Shown in pieces: positions 7,456-15,616 of a stretch of DNA of 31,278 nucleotides. The translations under genes and the position numbers were made by a program. Within the stretch, counting starts at the first letter, position 1. Each line of letters begins with the position of its first letter. Source of the stretch: a virus; the IMG/VR virus record IMGVR_UViG_3300049855_000129, positions 1 to 31,278 of that record; one strand, given 5' to 3'. The notes beneath the pieces are model-generated. The model was not told where the DNA came from. It searched no databases and saw only the letters and a program-made list of their open reading frames with translations.

Positions 7456-10400
7456 TAGTAGCCTCTCCCTATTAATCCTTTAACCACGCTATGAAGATTT
7501 CCATCACCGTTAGAAACATTTTGAGCTAATTTGTCCTCGATGCGTTTAATCTGAACATCGAAATGATCTTGACCGTCAACTTCTCTATGATCTACTGTTA
7601 CGTTAGCATCACTGTAGTTGTGAATATTAATAACAGGTTTCGAGCCTGTTTGTCTTTGATTTGTGAAGGTACGATTCAAGTTTGAAGTATCAACCTTGCC
7701 ATCGTTTAAATCTTTTAAGAAGCCTCTGTTTGGACGAGCGACTGACTCACGAATAACTTCTTCGCCACGAGATAAGAATACTAGATTTGAATCGCTGGTT
7801 GTTGAACCAAAACCACCTACTGTACCGCCTTTGGCTAGTCCTTGAAGTGATGTTGCAATGATTGTCGAAATAGCACTTGCACCTGTAGCACCTGCAAAAG
7901 CAATTGCAGGAAATTTAGCAGGTATCGGAAGTTTATTTGCCTCTGAAATAGATTCGGCTGTATTAACAATCGCTTGACCTAAAGCAAGAGCTTTTGAAGC
8001 TATAAACAATCTCTTAGCTGTCTTTGAATTCTCGCCTTCTCTTGCCTTAGCTAGATTAGAAAGAGATTCAAATAACTGAGAAGTTGCACCTAATTCTAAT
8101 GATGCTATTTTTAATCTATTAGTAGCTTTCTTTTCATTAGCTAATCGTTCTAATTCATTTAATTTTTCTTGTCCATCTTTCTTTATTTTAATTAGATCAT
8201 TTTGCAAACCTTTTGCATTTTCTAATTCAGCTCTTCTCGCTTGTTCTGCATTATCAATTCTTTGTTTTTCAAGAGTATTATCTATCCCTGCATTTTCAGC
8301 GAATAATTGACCAACAGGATTAGCACCTTGAAATGTTAATCCGCTTTTTCTTTGTTCAAATCTAAGATTAAACTCATCTTCTCTTTTATTTGACTCTGCT
8401 TGTAGATTTTCTTTGTCTTTTAGAAATTTACCAAACTCATTAATAATTTTTTTGAACCCATTTACTATTCTATTATATTCTTTTTCGCCTCTTGCTTCTT
8501 TTTTGTTATCAGCCTTTTGCTCTTCTAGATCAATATCAGCTAAAGCCTTTTTAAGATTTTGATTTATCAAATCAATATTTGTTATATATTCGTCTTTATT
8601 AGTAATTGATTTAACAGCTTCATTTTCAGCTTTTAATCTATCAGATTCTAATTTAGCCTGAACTCTTTTCTTATCATAAAGAGTATCTGCATTTTTAATG
8701 GCAATCGCTTCTTCTAGTCTTATTTTTCTTTGAACCAAAGTCGTTTGATCTAATATCTGATTATATTGTTCCCATGTAATATTTCCTTTTGATATTAATC
8801 CGTCTAATGCTTCTTTTGTTCTAATATATTCCTTAGTTCCAATTGTTAAATTATCTAATATTTCTTCTTGTTTTTTAAGCAAATCATTAGCTTCTTTTTG
8901 TCTTGCTTTTTCGCCTTTAGCGCCACCCTCTTGAATGTATTGAATTGCTCTTGCTTTAGATTCTTCTAATCCGATTATAATAGAATTGTTAGCTGAATAT
9001 TCACCAACATATTCTTTGAAAGAATTTTTTAAGTTTAAAATTGCTTTATCATATACTTCTGTTGTTTCTTGTAATTGTGCTTGCAAATCTTCTGCTTCAG
9101 TGTTAGTCTTTTTTCTTTCATCTTTTGTTAATCTTTTTGCTTCATCTAAAGCTCTATTAACAACAGCCTCTTTATTTGTTTCTTCTATTTGTCTTTTTTG
9201 AACTTCAATTGCTTTAAGTCTTGCCTGAGTAACTTTTTCTTGCTTATCAAGAATCTCGTCAAAGAAATTAGTATTTGTCGTTCCTGTAGATAATATATCT
9301 TGAACTTTTGCAAGCAATAATATTGTATTATTAAGAACATTGGTCGGCTCAAAATTCTTTAAATCAAAGAAACTATCTGCAATTCCTGACAAACCAATTT
9401 TTGCTAATAAAGCGTTAGCACTTGTTTCTTTAAATATCTGATTTAATGCTGTGAATGTGTCTTGTAAAACAACACCGCTTTGGCTTGCTAATTCCATTGA
9501 ATCTTTGTTTAAAACAATATAGGTAGTTAATACTGCCACCGCTGTTGCAACACTTGTTATTCCTGCGGTTGAAGCAACACTTGTTTCAGTTAAAAAATAC
9601 ATTGTTCTTAAAAAAGCATTCGTAGCTTTATTTGCTAATGCCGTAGCTATTCCAAATCCTTCTGTTGAAATTGTAGCTAAGTTCAATTTAATTATATATT
9701 GACTTAAAGCATAAGTTCCTAAACCAATAGAAACAACAAATACAGACTTTATATTGTTTCCAATAAATATTAATGAATCAGCTAATATTTTAGAAGCACC
9801 TGTAGCCTTATTAAAATCTCCAATAAATTCAATCGCACCATTTTTTATAACTGTGAATCCTTGCGAAACGGTTGAACCTAATTCTTTAAATCTTGCGTCT
9901 GTTTCATCAGCTAGTGAAGCAAGAGCTTTACGGATAATATCAGAAGTAATCTTTCCTTGTGGTGCTAATTTTAATAGTTCACCACGAGCAACACCCATTT
10001 CTTTTGCAATCGCTTCTGCAAGTGTCGGCAATGTTTCCATTACAGTACGGAATTCGTCACCGTCTAATTTACCTTTGTTTAATGCTTGCGATAATTGCAA
10101 TAACGAACTAGATGCCTCTTGTGTATTCAAACCTGATATTTGAAGCAATTCAGAAAGAGTTTTTGTAAATCTTAAAGATTCTTTTTGTGATGCACCTAAT
10201 TCTTTTAATGCAAAATCATATCTAACAAATGATTGAGTTAATTCAACAATAGGAACTCTCGCACTTTGAGCATTTTGAAATAATTCTTTTTGTAAAGCAG
10301 AAACATTACTTGTAGAAGTCGCAACTAGCTTTAATCTGTTTTCCATTAAAGTATAGCTATCGACTAAATCGGTAACTTTATTAATAATTACTGAACCGAT

Positions 10401-10835
10401 AAATAAACGATAACCTACTGATATTGCTTGCAATGTGCTTGCAAGGGCTTCGTTTTTATTAGTTAGATTTTGCGTAGCCTGAGCCATCTTATTAGTTCTT
10501 TGCTCGGCTTGTGCTAATCTTTCATTATTTATTTGCGTTCTAATTTCTTGTTGTTTTAATCTTTCGTTTAATAATTGTGTAGCTAAAACAGCCTTCTCTC
10601 TAGCTTGATTTACTTTTATTTGTGATAACTCTTCTTTTGTATTTGCAGATGTTAATCGTTCTTGCATTGTAGCTAAAGAAGAAACAGAACTAGCAACAGC
10701 TTTTAGTCCATTAGCAGAATCTTTTAATTCTTTTAAAGATTTAGAGGCAGAGTCACCAGTTTTCTCTAAAGCCTTTAGCTTATCAATTATATCCTTCCCA
10801 ATCTGGTCGGTAATCTTAATTACTATATCTGCCAT
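7455..10835 (-). CDS. Tail tape measure protein
   Basis: This 1126-residue protein is the longest tail-assembly gene and sits between the chaperone genes and the tip genes. Residues about 140-350 match the lambda/phage tape-measure N-terminal domain (DSYTLMENRLKLVATSTSN, FVRYDFALKELGASQKES, LSQALNKGKLDGDEFRTVME, PTLAEAIAKEMG). Hydrophobic segments occur at about 350-445, suited to membrane insertion during DNA injection. Long charged coiled coil runs through about 510-920, and a Gly-rich end (GGTVGGFGSTTS, FLSRGEEVIRESV) is typical of the family. By the usual ruler relation (about 0.15 nm per residue), a tail of roughly 150-170 nm is expected, which is an inference. Confidence 0.93.
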   Translation of the reverse strand: MADIVIKITDQIGKDIIDKLKALEKTGDSASKSLKELKDSANGLKAVASSVSSLATMQERLTSANTKEELSQIKVNQAREKAVLATQLLNERLKQQEIRTQINNERLAQAEQRTNKMAQATQNLTNKNEALASTLQAISVGYRLFIGSVIINKVTDLVDSYTLMENRLKLVATSTSNVSALQKELFQNAQSARVPIVELTQSFVRYDFALKELGASQKESLRFTKTLSELLQISGLNTQEASSSLLQLSQALNKGKLDGDEFRTVMETLPTLAEAIAKEMGVARGELLKLAPQGKITSDIIRKALASLADETDARFKELGSTVSQGFTVIKNGAIEFIGDFNKATGASKILADSLIFIGNNIKSVFVVSIGLGTYALSQYIIKLNLATISTEGFGIATALANKATNAFLRTMYFLTETSVASTAGITSVATAVAVLTTYIVLNKDSMELASQSGVVLQDTFTALNQIFKETSANALLAKIGLSGIADSFFDLKNFEPTNVLNNTILLLAKVQDILSTGTTNTNFFDEILDKQEKVTQARLKAIEVQKRQIEETNKEAVVNRALDEAKRLTKDERKKTNTEAEDLQAQLQETTEVYDKAILNLKNSFKEYVGEYSANNSIIIGLEESKARAIQYIQEGGAKGEKARQKEANDLLKKQEEILDNLTIGTKEYIRTKEALDGLISKGNITWEQYNQILDQTTLVQRKIRLEEAIAIKNADTLYDKKRVQAKLESDRLKAENEAVKSITNKDEYITNIDLINQNLKKALADIDLEEQKADNKKEARGEKEYNRIVNGFKKIINEFGKFLKDKENLQAESNKREDEFNLRFEQRKSGLTFQGANPVGQLFAENAGIDNTLEKQRIDNAEQARRAELENAKGLQNDLIKIKKDGQEKLNELERLANEKKATNRLKIASLELGATSQLFESLSNLAKAREGENSKTAKRLFIASKALALGQAIVNTAESISEANKLPIPAKFPAIAFAGATGASAISTIIATSLQGLAKGGTVGGFGSTTSDSNLVFLSRGEEVIRESVARPNRGFLKDLNDGKVDTSNLNRTFTNQRQTGSKPVINIHNYSDANVTVDHREVDGQDHFDVQIKRIEDKLAQNVSNGDGNLHSVVKGLIGRGY

Positions 10836-10836
10836 G

Positions 10837-11265
10837 TTATCTATTCCTGAATTTTGATTCGGCTATTAATACTGCTTGCTCGGCTGACTGAACTGCGACT
10901 TCTTCGGCTATTAGAACTTGGGAATTATAATCGTAACCTTCACTACCTTTGATATTGTTTGTAATGAATATAGGTTCTTCTAGTTTTCTTCCTGCAAGAT
11001 TTCTTTCAGCAATACTTAATGTTTCTCGTTCACTTGCAATTGCTGTGCTTCCTGCTTTACCTACAAAGTGAGCGGAAACAAATTGTTTGTTTGGCGTATC
11101 TAATTGCAATTCCCAGTTTGAAACAGCTTGCGAAGTATCAATAACCGTATTCTCAACAACTTCTTTCATCACCGAACGAGCAACATCCTTTGTAACTTCA
11201 TTGATTTCTTTAAACAACAAATCAATCTCTTTCTTTAGTTGCTCGCCAAGTGAACCGCTACTCAT
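10837..11265 (-). CDS. Small tail/neck completion-like protein (HK97 gp10-like), tentative
   Basis: This 142-residue protein starts with a helical, acidic-basic region (LGEQLKKEIDLLFKEINEVTKDVARSVMKE). The segment TVIDTSQAVSNWELQLDTP recalls the 'VDTGRARSNW' signature of gp10-like / minor tail Z-like proteins. It is followed by ASERETLSIAERNL, FITNNI and a Tyr-rich YDYNSQ stretch. Its ATG overlaps the stop of the frameshifted chaperone by 4 bases (ATGA), and the tape measure follows directly. Proteins of this type usually sit in the neck cluster, so their position between chaperone and tape measure is unusual. The function remains tentative. Confidence 0.5.
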   Translation of the reverse strand: MSSGSLGEQLKKEIDLLFKEINEVTKDVARSVMKEVVENTVIDTSQAVSNWELQLDTPNKQFVSAHFVGKAGSTAIASERETLSIAERNLAGRKLEEPIFITNNIKGSEGYDYNSQVLIAEEVAVQSAEQAVLIAESKFRNR

Positions 11266-11588
11266 TTCTTATTACTCCGATTGCAGTAAGCAATATCCAT
11301 TTTTGAAATCAAATAATGAAACTTTTCACCTTCTTCAAAGTCAAGCTCATAATGGTCGGCATATCTTTGTATAATCGACCATGACAAACCGAATACTCCA
11401 TGCTCGCCCATTTGCCGTTCACTACAAAGATTGTTAAAAGCCTCGTAATAAAACTCTAAGCCCATAGCGAGCTTCGGCTTATTCAAGATAAAATCAGGAA
11501 TAGCCGTTCTCTCCATTGCAATAATCTTTAACCGCCTATCTATATCGTCCTTTGAATGTGCAAGGTCAAACAAAAGGACATCGGTTAG
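11262..11588 (-). CDS. Tail assembly chaperone, T part, made by -1 frameshift from the G part
   Basis: The reading frame has no ATG at its start. It opens only from a TTG at 11573, while the frame stays open upstream to the slippery site at 11588-11594. A -1 slip there gives a G-T fusion of 258 residues by my count, with 108 from this frame. The sequence MERTAIPDFILNKPKLAMGLEFYYEAFNNLCSERQ (quoted in part: GLEFYYEAFNNLCSERQMG) has the helical pattern of second tail chaperones such as lambda gpT. In the family, G coats the tape measure and the T extension recruits tail-tube subunits. Independent TTG initiation is possible but less likely, as no Shine-Dalgarno site is evident. Confidence 0.8.
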   Translation of the reverse strand, partial: LTDVLLFDLAHSKDDIDRRLKIIAMERTAIPDFILNKPKLAMGLEFYYEAFNNLCSERQMGEHGVFGLSWSIIQRYADHYELDFEEGEKFHYLISKMDIAYCNRSNKK

Positions 11589-11594
11589 TTTTTT
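11547..11594 (-). promoter_or_regulatory. Programmed -1 ribosomal frameshift site (A AAA AAC) with downstream stem
   Basis: The G gene ends GCA AAA AAC TAA. The heptamer A AAA AAC (11594-11588) is in the correct phase of the X XXY YYZ rule. It is followed 8 bases later by GTCCTTT (11579-11573), which pairs exactly with AAAGGAC (11553-11547). A further pair, TAACCG (11587-11582) with CGGTTA downstream, could enclose it. A -1 slip enters the open frame of the T chaperone just before its TTG. This is the conserved strategy of lambda-like tail chaperones, here with an efficient A AAA AAC type of slip site. Confidence 0.88.
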
Positions 11595-12037
11595 GCGGAT
11601 GCCTCTGCTAACTCCTTGCTAAAGTTTTCTTGTGACATTGATTCTTTTTGCAAGCGTTCGTACAAATCATACCATTCTTCATTGCTGAAAATCTCTTTAG
11701 CATTTCCTTTTGTAAACTGCAAATTAACGCCATCGGTCTCAGGCTGAAAGTTATCCCAACCTTTAAGAACTGCTTCCACGAAAATATCAAGGCTCATTTC
11801 TTTTGATTGCTCAGGCGTTAATTTGTCGATTGATAAAACGCCATATTTCTTCAAAGCATTATCATTAACTTTTCTAACTACTTTTGCGAATTCTTTATTC
11901 TGCATTGAATAACGAGCTACTCTAAATGTCGGAATAGTCTTGCCTTCATCATTGTTAGGATTCGCCATTAATTGAACGACAATACCGTTATTTGCCGAAG
12001 CAATGTCTGTCTTAAAACTTTGTCTTAAACTACCCAT
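11585..12037 (-). CDS. Tail assembly chaperone, G part
   Basis: This 150-residue, mostly helical, Lys/Glu-rich protein (VVRKVNDNALKKYGVLSIDKL, LDIFVEAVLKGWDNF, FSNEEWYDLYERLQKES) is located directly after the tail tube gene. It matches the position and style of tail chaperone G proteins, and the region VEAVLKGWDNF is typical of them. The product ends at AAC TAA, whose last codons form the frameshift heptamer. The gene starts 32 bases beyond the T-tract of the terminator at 12069-12099. A GGGGAG at 12063-12068 lies too far upstream (over 20 bases) to be its ribosome site, and AGTAGG closer to the ATG is a better if weak candidate. Confidence 0.85.
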   Translation of the reverse strand: MGSLRQSFKTDIASANNGIVVQLMANPNNDEGKTIPTFRVARYSMQNKEFAKVVRKVNDNALKKYGVLSIDKLTPEQSKEMSLDIFVEAVLKGWDNFQPETDGVNLQFTKGNAKEIFSNEEWYDLYERLQKESMSQENFSKELAEASAKN

Positions 12038-12068
12038 TCTAAACCTACTTTCAAAATATTAACTCCCC

Positions 12069-12099
12069 AAAAAAAAGAGGCTACCACCTTGATAGCCTC
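12069..12099 (-). terminator. Rho-independent terminator after the tail tube gene
   Basis: On the minus strand GAGGCTA and TAGCCTC pair perfectly (7 bp) around a 9-base loop and are followed by eight T residues. It lies about 24 bases after the stop of the tail tube gene. A terminator here would raise tube mRNA relative to the chaperone and tape measure genes downstream, which are needed in much smaller numbers. Confidence 0.93.
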
Positions 12100-12122
12100 C
12101 GCACGAAATCCTCTCTCACTGA

Positions 12123-13649
12123 TTACGCAGGCATCGCAATGTCTGGTAAATAATGGAAGCTAGTCCATGAAGCTGTATAGCCTTGTGGACATTTTACGAC
12201 TGCACCGTCAAGTGGAATCTTGATCTTTTCATTCAACGCTACTTGTAAGTTACCACCACCTAAAGTTAAAAGTGGGAAGTCAATTACAAATCCGTTATTA
12301 TGTTTCGCAATGATAGCGTCAAGTGTAATATCGGTATTGTTCTTGATTGCACTGATAGCACTTAATGTAGAGAAGTAAGCATTTAAGCTACCTTTCACAT
12401 CAAAGTTACCACTTGTTACATCGAAAGCACCAATAACACCGATAGCTTTTGCAGGTTTAAATCCGTTATCAATTGTGAAGTTTACTTCGCTAAGATAAGC
12501 GAACTCACTTGTAGGAGTTAAACTAGCAACAGTCGGAACATAATTCAAAGCGATTCTGAATACGTTTGAACTTGTATTCACTAATTCTTCATTTGGAATA
12601 GCAACACGTGTACCTGATTTGATACCTGTAGTTCCATCTCTATCTTCTTCATTCAAAGCTACGAATCCTAAATCAGCATCAACTTTATTTGCTGTTGGCA
12701 TTTTGAAAGCGAATTTATCAGTATAGCAACCTAATAAATATTGTGATTGAACACCTGTACCATCATTACCTAATTGTCTTTCTAATTGGTATGAAGGATA
12801 AATAATATCTGTCGATACTTTAGCATTCACATACCATGTACCAAAGAATAAACGAATAGTTTTACCTGCACCTGTATCCGCAGAAGTTAATCCTGTAGAT
12901 TTATCGCAAACAATTTGAGTGGCTGAAACGCTAAGTACACGAGCATAACCTTTACCGTTAACGAATTGGAAACCTGCACCATCACCACCGATATAAATCC
13001 ATTCTCCGATTTGCAAACCTAATTGAGTTAAGTTTTTAACTGTGGCTGTTAATACTAAAGTTCCTGAAACGATTGTCGCAACTAAATCACCACTAGCGAA
13101 TTCAAAACCTACTGTTTGAATTTGTGCAGATGATGGAGGCGATGCTTCGGCTACTGTAACTAAATCTGTATCTAATTGAGTGGCTATTGCAGAAGAAACT
13201 TTGCTTAATCCGTTGTTAGCTGAATTTGTAAATCCGCTTGTCTTAACTAAATCACCTGCAAGTGGAGTTCCCAATCCTGAAGCACCGTTGAATAAACCTG
13301 TAGTCGCAACCGATGTGATCGGAACTTGCGTACCATTGATCGGCTGAGTTTTGAATTTCTCAAAAGGCGCACGACAAAAGAAACCTTCTAGCAAATATTG
13401 CATATTGTTTTGAGTAACATCCGAATTGAATCCGCCTGAGCTATCAATATCAGTTGTACCACCTTTAAGATTTTGACGTAAATCTGTAATAGGTGTTCTT
13501 GAAACGACCGTAATTTTAGAACCGAATTCAGCATAGCTATTTGGTTCTTGACCACGCCAAATTGGCGTACCTGGTAATACTTTTGGTGTTAGCTCTTTTG
13601 CAATCGCTAAACCTGTTACGTTACTGCTAATTGATGCTGGGGCGACCAT
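12123..13649 (-). CDS. Major tail tube protein
   Basis: This 508-residue protein is the only large gene between tail terminator and chaperones. Its features are typical of the larger phage tube proteins (Phage_tube_2-like): N-terminal LTPKVLPGTPIWRGQEPNSY and SRTPITDLRQNLKGG, a middle beta-rich insert (about 120-265), and FRIALNYVPTVASLTPTSEF and FTIDNGFKPAKAIG near the C-terminus. The segment IGVIGAFDVTSGNFDVKGSLNAYF fits a tube-domain strand pattern. The insert may be an Ig-like or surface domain. The following strong terminator agrees with a highly expressed structural gene. The precise subfamily would need a profile search. Confidence 0.82.
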   Translation of the reverse strand: MVAPASISSNVTGLAIAKELTPKVLPGTPIWRGQEPNSYAEFGSKITVVSRTPITDLRQNLKGGTTDIDSSGGFNSDVTQNNMQYLLEGFFCRAPFEKFKTQPINGTQVPITSVATTGLFNGASGLGTPLAGDLVKTSGFTNSANNGLSKVSSAIATQLDTDLVTVAEASPPSSAQIQTVGFEFASGDLVATIVSGTLVLTATVKNLTQLGLQIGEWIYIGGDGAGFQFVNGKGYARVLSVSATQIVCDKSTGLTSADTGAGKTIRLFFGTWYVNAKVSTDIIYPSYQLERQLGNDGTGVQSQYLLGCYTDKFAFKMPTANKVDADLGFVALNEEDRDGTTGIKSGTRVAIPNEELVNTSSNVFRIALNYVPTVASLTPTSEFAYLSEVNFTIDNGFKPAKAIGVIGAFDVTSGNFDVKGSLNAYFSTLSAISAIKNNTDITLDAIIAKHNNGFVIDFPLLTLGGGNLQVALNEKIKIPLDGAVVKCPQGYTASWTSFHYLPDIAMPA

Positions 13650-13671
13650 TGTAAAAACTCCTTGTTAAACT

Positions 13672-14139
13672 TTATGTAGACGACCTGACATCGTCATAGT
13701 TATAATCTATATTTACTGTGAACTTATTGAAAACTTCGGTAACTCGTGGCTCAGTCAAGACAGCAGAAAAAAACCTGACACCTGAAGGCGACTCTTTACC
13801 TGTGAAAGCATCTCTTGCGACTATGCCAAGCAATCTGCCTTTATAGGCATTTTGAGCATCAGAGATTGGACAGAATATCACAAACTGCAATATTCCGAAA
13901 TTATTATATCTTACATTCTGCAATCCGTCAACATTAGAACGGAAAGTTGATTGTTTTTCTCCCGAAGGAATTATCTTTGCCGAAGCATAGTAAATTCCTG
14001 TAGGTGGCTTTAGTGTCGTTTCCATTCCAGGATAAGAGACATCGGGAATATAACCGACAATAGCAAACGTCTTAGCTTGCCACCTTGTATTGAACATCGT
14101 AAACATTTCGTCAATTGCTTGCGGATATGAACAACTCAT
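13672..14139 (-). CDS. Tail terminator protein (DUF4128-like)
   Basis: This 155-residue protein begins SYPQAIDEMFTMFNTRWQ, with GYIPDVSYPG, FGILQFVIFCP, AYKGRLLGIVARDAF and GVRFFSAVLTEPR. I recognise this series from DUF4128-type phage tail terminator proteins, which cap the tail tube at the head end and stop its growth. Its place between a head-closure gene and the tube gene is the expected one. Its start overlaps the upstream gene's stop by 4 bases (ATGA), so translation is likely coupled. Confidence 0.78.
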   Translation of the reverse strand: MSCSYPQAIDEMFTMFNTRWQAKTFAIVGYIPDVSYPGMETTLKPPTGIYYASAKIIPSGEKQSTFRSNVDGLQNVRYNNFGILQFVIFCPISDAQNAYKGRLLGIVARDAFTGKESPSGVRFFSAVLTEPRVTEVFNKFTVNIDYNYDDVRSST

Positions 14140-14525
14140 GTCTTTATCCCTATAACGTAAAGGATTACGGTGCCATCAGGGGCATACGGTTTTAGATATT
14201 TAAGTCTCAATTGCTCGCCATTTCTGATAATAAGATCATTCAAAGCAGGGGCAGGAATATTTGGATTATTTGCCATTAAACCATATTCAAAACCTTCAAA
14301 ATCTAAATCATAAGGAATTCTAACCGTAACATAACGGTTGATTGTTTCTTCGGGAAGGAATACGCATTTCACTTGATAATCAGTTGCCGTTGAAGCTGTT
14401 GGCTTCCAAGGTTCAAGCGGATTAACAGGATTACCATAAACTAGCTTTCTAAGGGTAATAAACATCCCTTTTTGAGAAATCAAGCGAATGGTAAGGTCAA
14501 CGAATCTTTGATAAACTGTAGCCAT
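14136..14525 (-). CDS. Head closure / neck protein
   Basis: This 129-residue protein lies between the adaptor and the tail terminator, the standard place of the head-closure (stopper) protein. Its sequence has VYGNPVNPLEPWKPTAS, VKCVFLPEE, GFEYGLMANNPNIPAP and IIRNGEQLRLKYLKPYAPDG, a beta-rich pattern common in neck proteins of this class. The role of sealing the portal-adaptor channel is inferred mainly from context. It is directly coupled to the tail terminator gene by a 4-base overlap. Confidence 0.6.
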   Translation of the reverse strand: MATVYQRFVDLTIRLISQKGMFITLRKLVYGNPVNPLEPWKPTASTATDYQVKCVFLPEETINRYVTVRIPYDLDFEGFEYGLMANNPNIPAPALNDLIIRNGEQLRLKYLKPYAPDGTVILYVIGIKT

Positions 14526-14534
14526 TATTTAGCC

Positions 14535-15089
14535 TTAGACTCTCATCGTCATAAACTTTGAACCACTACCGCAAGGGTAAAATAGAACGTCAAACATCTT
14601 TTGCAAGCTCTGAACATTCGGAACACCTGCACTTGAACCACCTTCGATTGGGCTTGCATAACGAGCTTCGATTGGTCCCACCTTTTCAAGAGTAATGAAT
14701 TGCTGAGATTGATTATAATTCTCAAAGTCTACCCCTGCATTTACCGCCATGACAGTTTGACAAAGCAGATTAACTAGCTCAATTGGTATCACATTGTTTG
14801 CTATCTGAATACAATCTATAAAGATGCCATAAGCTGTCGAGGCGTTTTGATATTGTGCCCTTGGAAATTGCAAGGCTTGTGGCGTAGGCGATTGGTATGT
14901 TTTAACGCCTTGGAATTGGCTTCGGAAAGATTCTATATAATCCATAGCCTTAAATGTTTGAGCTTCGACAGTAGGGTCTGAAACCGAAAGAGTCACACCT
15001 CTCGCAAGCGCATAAGCTCGTAACGTGATTAGAGAAGCGTAACTATTAGCATTCGCAACATTTGTACCATTCTCAACTATTAGTGTCAT
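14535..15089 (-). CDS. Head-tail adaptor, 'DnaT-like' family
   Basis: This 184-residue protein has VENGTNVANANSYASLITLRAYALARGV at the start (NANSY-x-S-L signature, then a helix). It continues with AMDYIESFRSQFQG, ALQFPRAQ and LVNLLCQTVMAVNAG. This pattern belongs to a phage family often labelled 'putative DnaT-like ssDNA-binding', which actually occupies the head-tail adaptor (gp6-like) slot. Its location here, just upstream of neck and tail terminator genes, supports the adaptor role. The product label in databases may mislead, as no replication context exists here. Confidence 0.75.
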   Translation of the reverse strand: MTLIVENGTNVANANSYASLITLRAYALARGVTLSVSDPTVEAQTFKAMDYIESFRSQFQGVKTYQSPTPQALQFPRAQYQNASTAYGIFIDCIQIANNVIPIELVNLLCQTVMAVNAGVDFENYNQSQQFITLEKVGPIEARYASPIEGGSSAGVPNVQSLQKMFDVLFYPCGSGSKFMTMRV

Positions 15090-15526
15090 TTTTTAGCCTT
15101 TTCTATGTTATCTATTCTTGTCTCTATTTTCGCAGTCTTAATAGAGTTTTCGTTTATCTGTTCTTTAATATGATCTAATCCTTTTAAGATTATATCAGTA
15201 TTCTTTTGATTTTCGGCTGTAACCCTAGCAATCGACTCTTTGATATTATCTATGACTCCCATATATTTCTCCGAGCGAATGGTTCTTATTTCTTCATTAT
15301 GCTCTTCGTATTCATTTAACTTTTCAGTAAAGGCAGTTGCCATATACTTCTTTGAATCTTTATCGCCTTTAATTATCTTCTCTTCTAAATCTGTGTAATT
15401 TCCTGTAATCATAGGCACCAAATCATCCCTAAGTTCGTTACGAATTAACTTGTAAATAAAAGCTGAAACAACTCCTAATATTGCAAGTATACCACCTATT
15501 AGACTTACCCATTCTCCTAGACTCAC
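15086..15526 (-). CDS. Membrane-anchored coiled-coil protein, possible lysis or entry role
   Basis: This 146-residue protein starts with GTG, placed immediately after the stop of the 29-aa gene (TGA-GTG). A single transmembrane segment (about residues 7-26, LIGGILAILGVVSAFIYKL) is followed by a long charged coiled coil (LEEKIIKGDKDSKKY, IDNIKESIARVTAENQ, IKTAKIETRIDNIE). The form resembles inner-membrane spanins (N-terminal TM plus periplasmic coiled coil) or small holin-like phage proteins. Positive residues (K, R) just after the TM leave topology unclear. It sits next to a lipoprotein and a tiny TM protein, so a lysis function is plausible but unproven. Confidence 0.6.
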   Translation of the reverse strand: MSLGEWVSLIGGILAILGVVSAFIYKLIRNELRDDLVPMITGNYTDLEEKIIKGDKDSKKYMATAFTEKLNEYEEHNEEIRTIRSEKYMGVIDNIKESIARVTAENQKNTDIILKGLDHIKEQINENSIKTAKIETRIDNIEKAKK

Positions 15527-15616
15527 TCATTTGCCCTTTTTACACAAAACGTACAAAAGTAATATTGCCAAAATTATTACTAAAAAATCTAATGTCTGAA
15601 CTTCTTCAGGCTTCAT
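15527..15616 (-). CDS. 29-aa single-pass membrane protein
   Basis: This small ORF (ATG at 15616, TGA at 15529-15527) encodes an acidic N-terminus (MKPEEVQ), one hydrophobic segment (LDFLVIILAILLLYVLC, about 9-25) and a basic tail (KKGK). The charge pattern and hydrophobic core look like a real membrane peptide. It overlaps the end of the lipoprotein gene upstream and abuts the GTG of the next membrane gene. It could be a holin, an antiholin or a regulator, but no family is recognised. Confidence 0.55.
   Translation of the reverse strand: MKPEEVQTLDFLVIILAILLLYVLCKKGK

Noticed and set aside
9754-10143. 129-aa plus-strand frame opposite the tape measure
   Set aside because: It lies wholly within a well-supported minus-strand gene, has no ribosome site, and its composition mirrors the gene's codons.
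14535-15089. Replication (DnaT) role for the adaptor-like gene
   Set aside because: The family label is misleading; the gene sits among neck genes with no replication neighbours.
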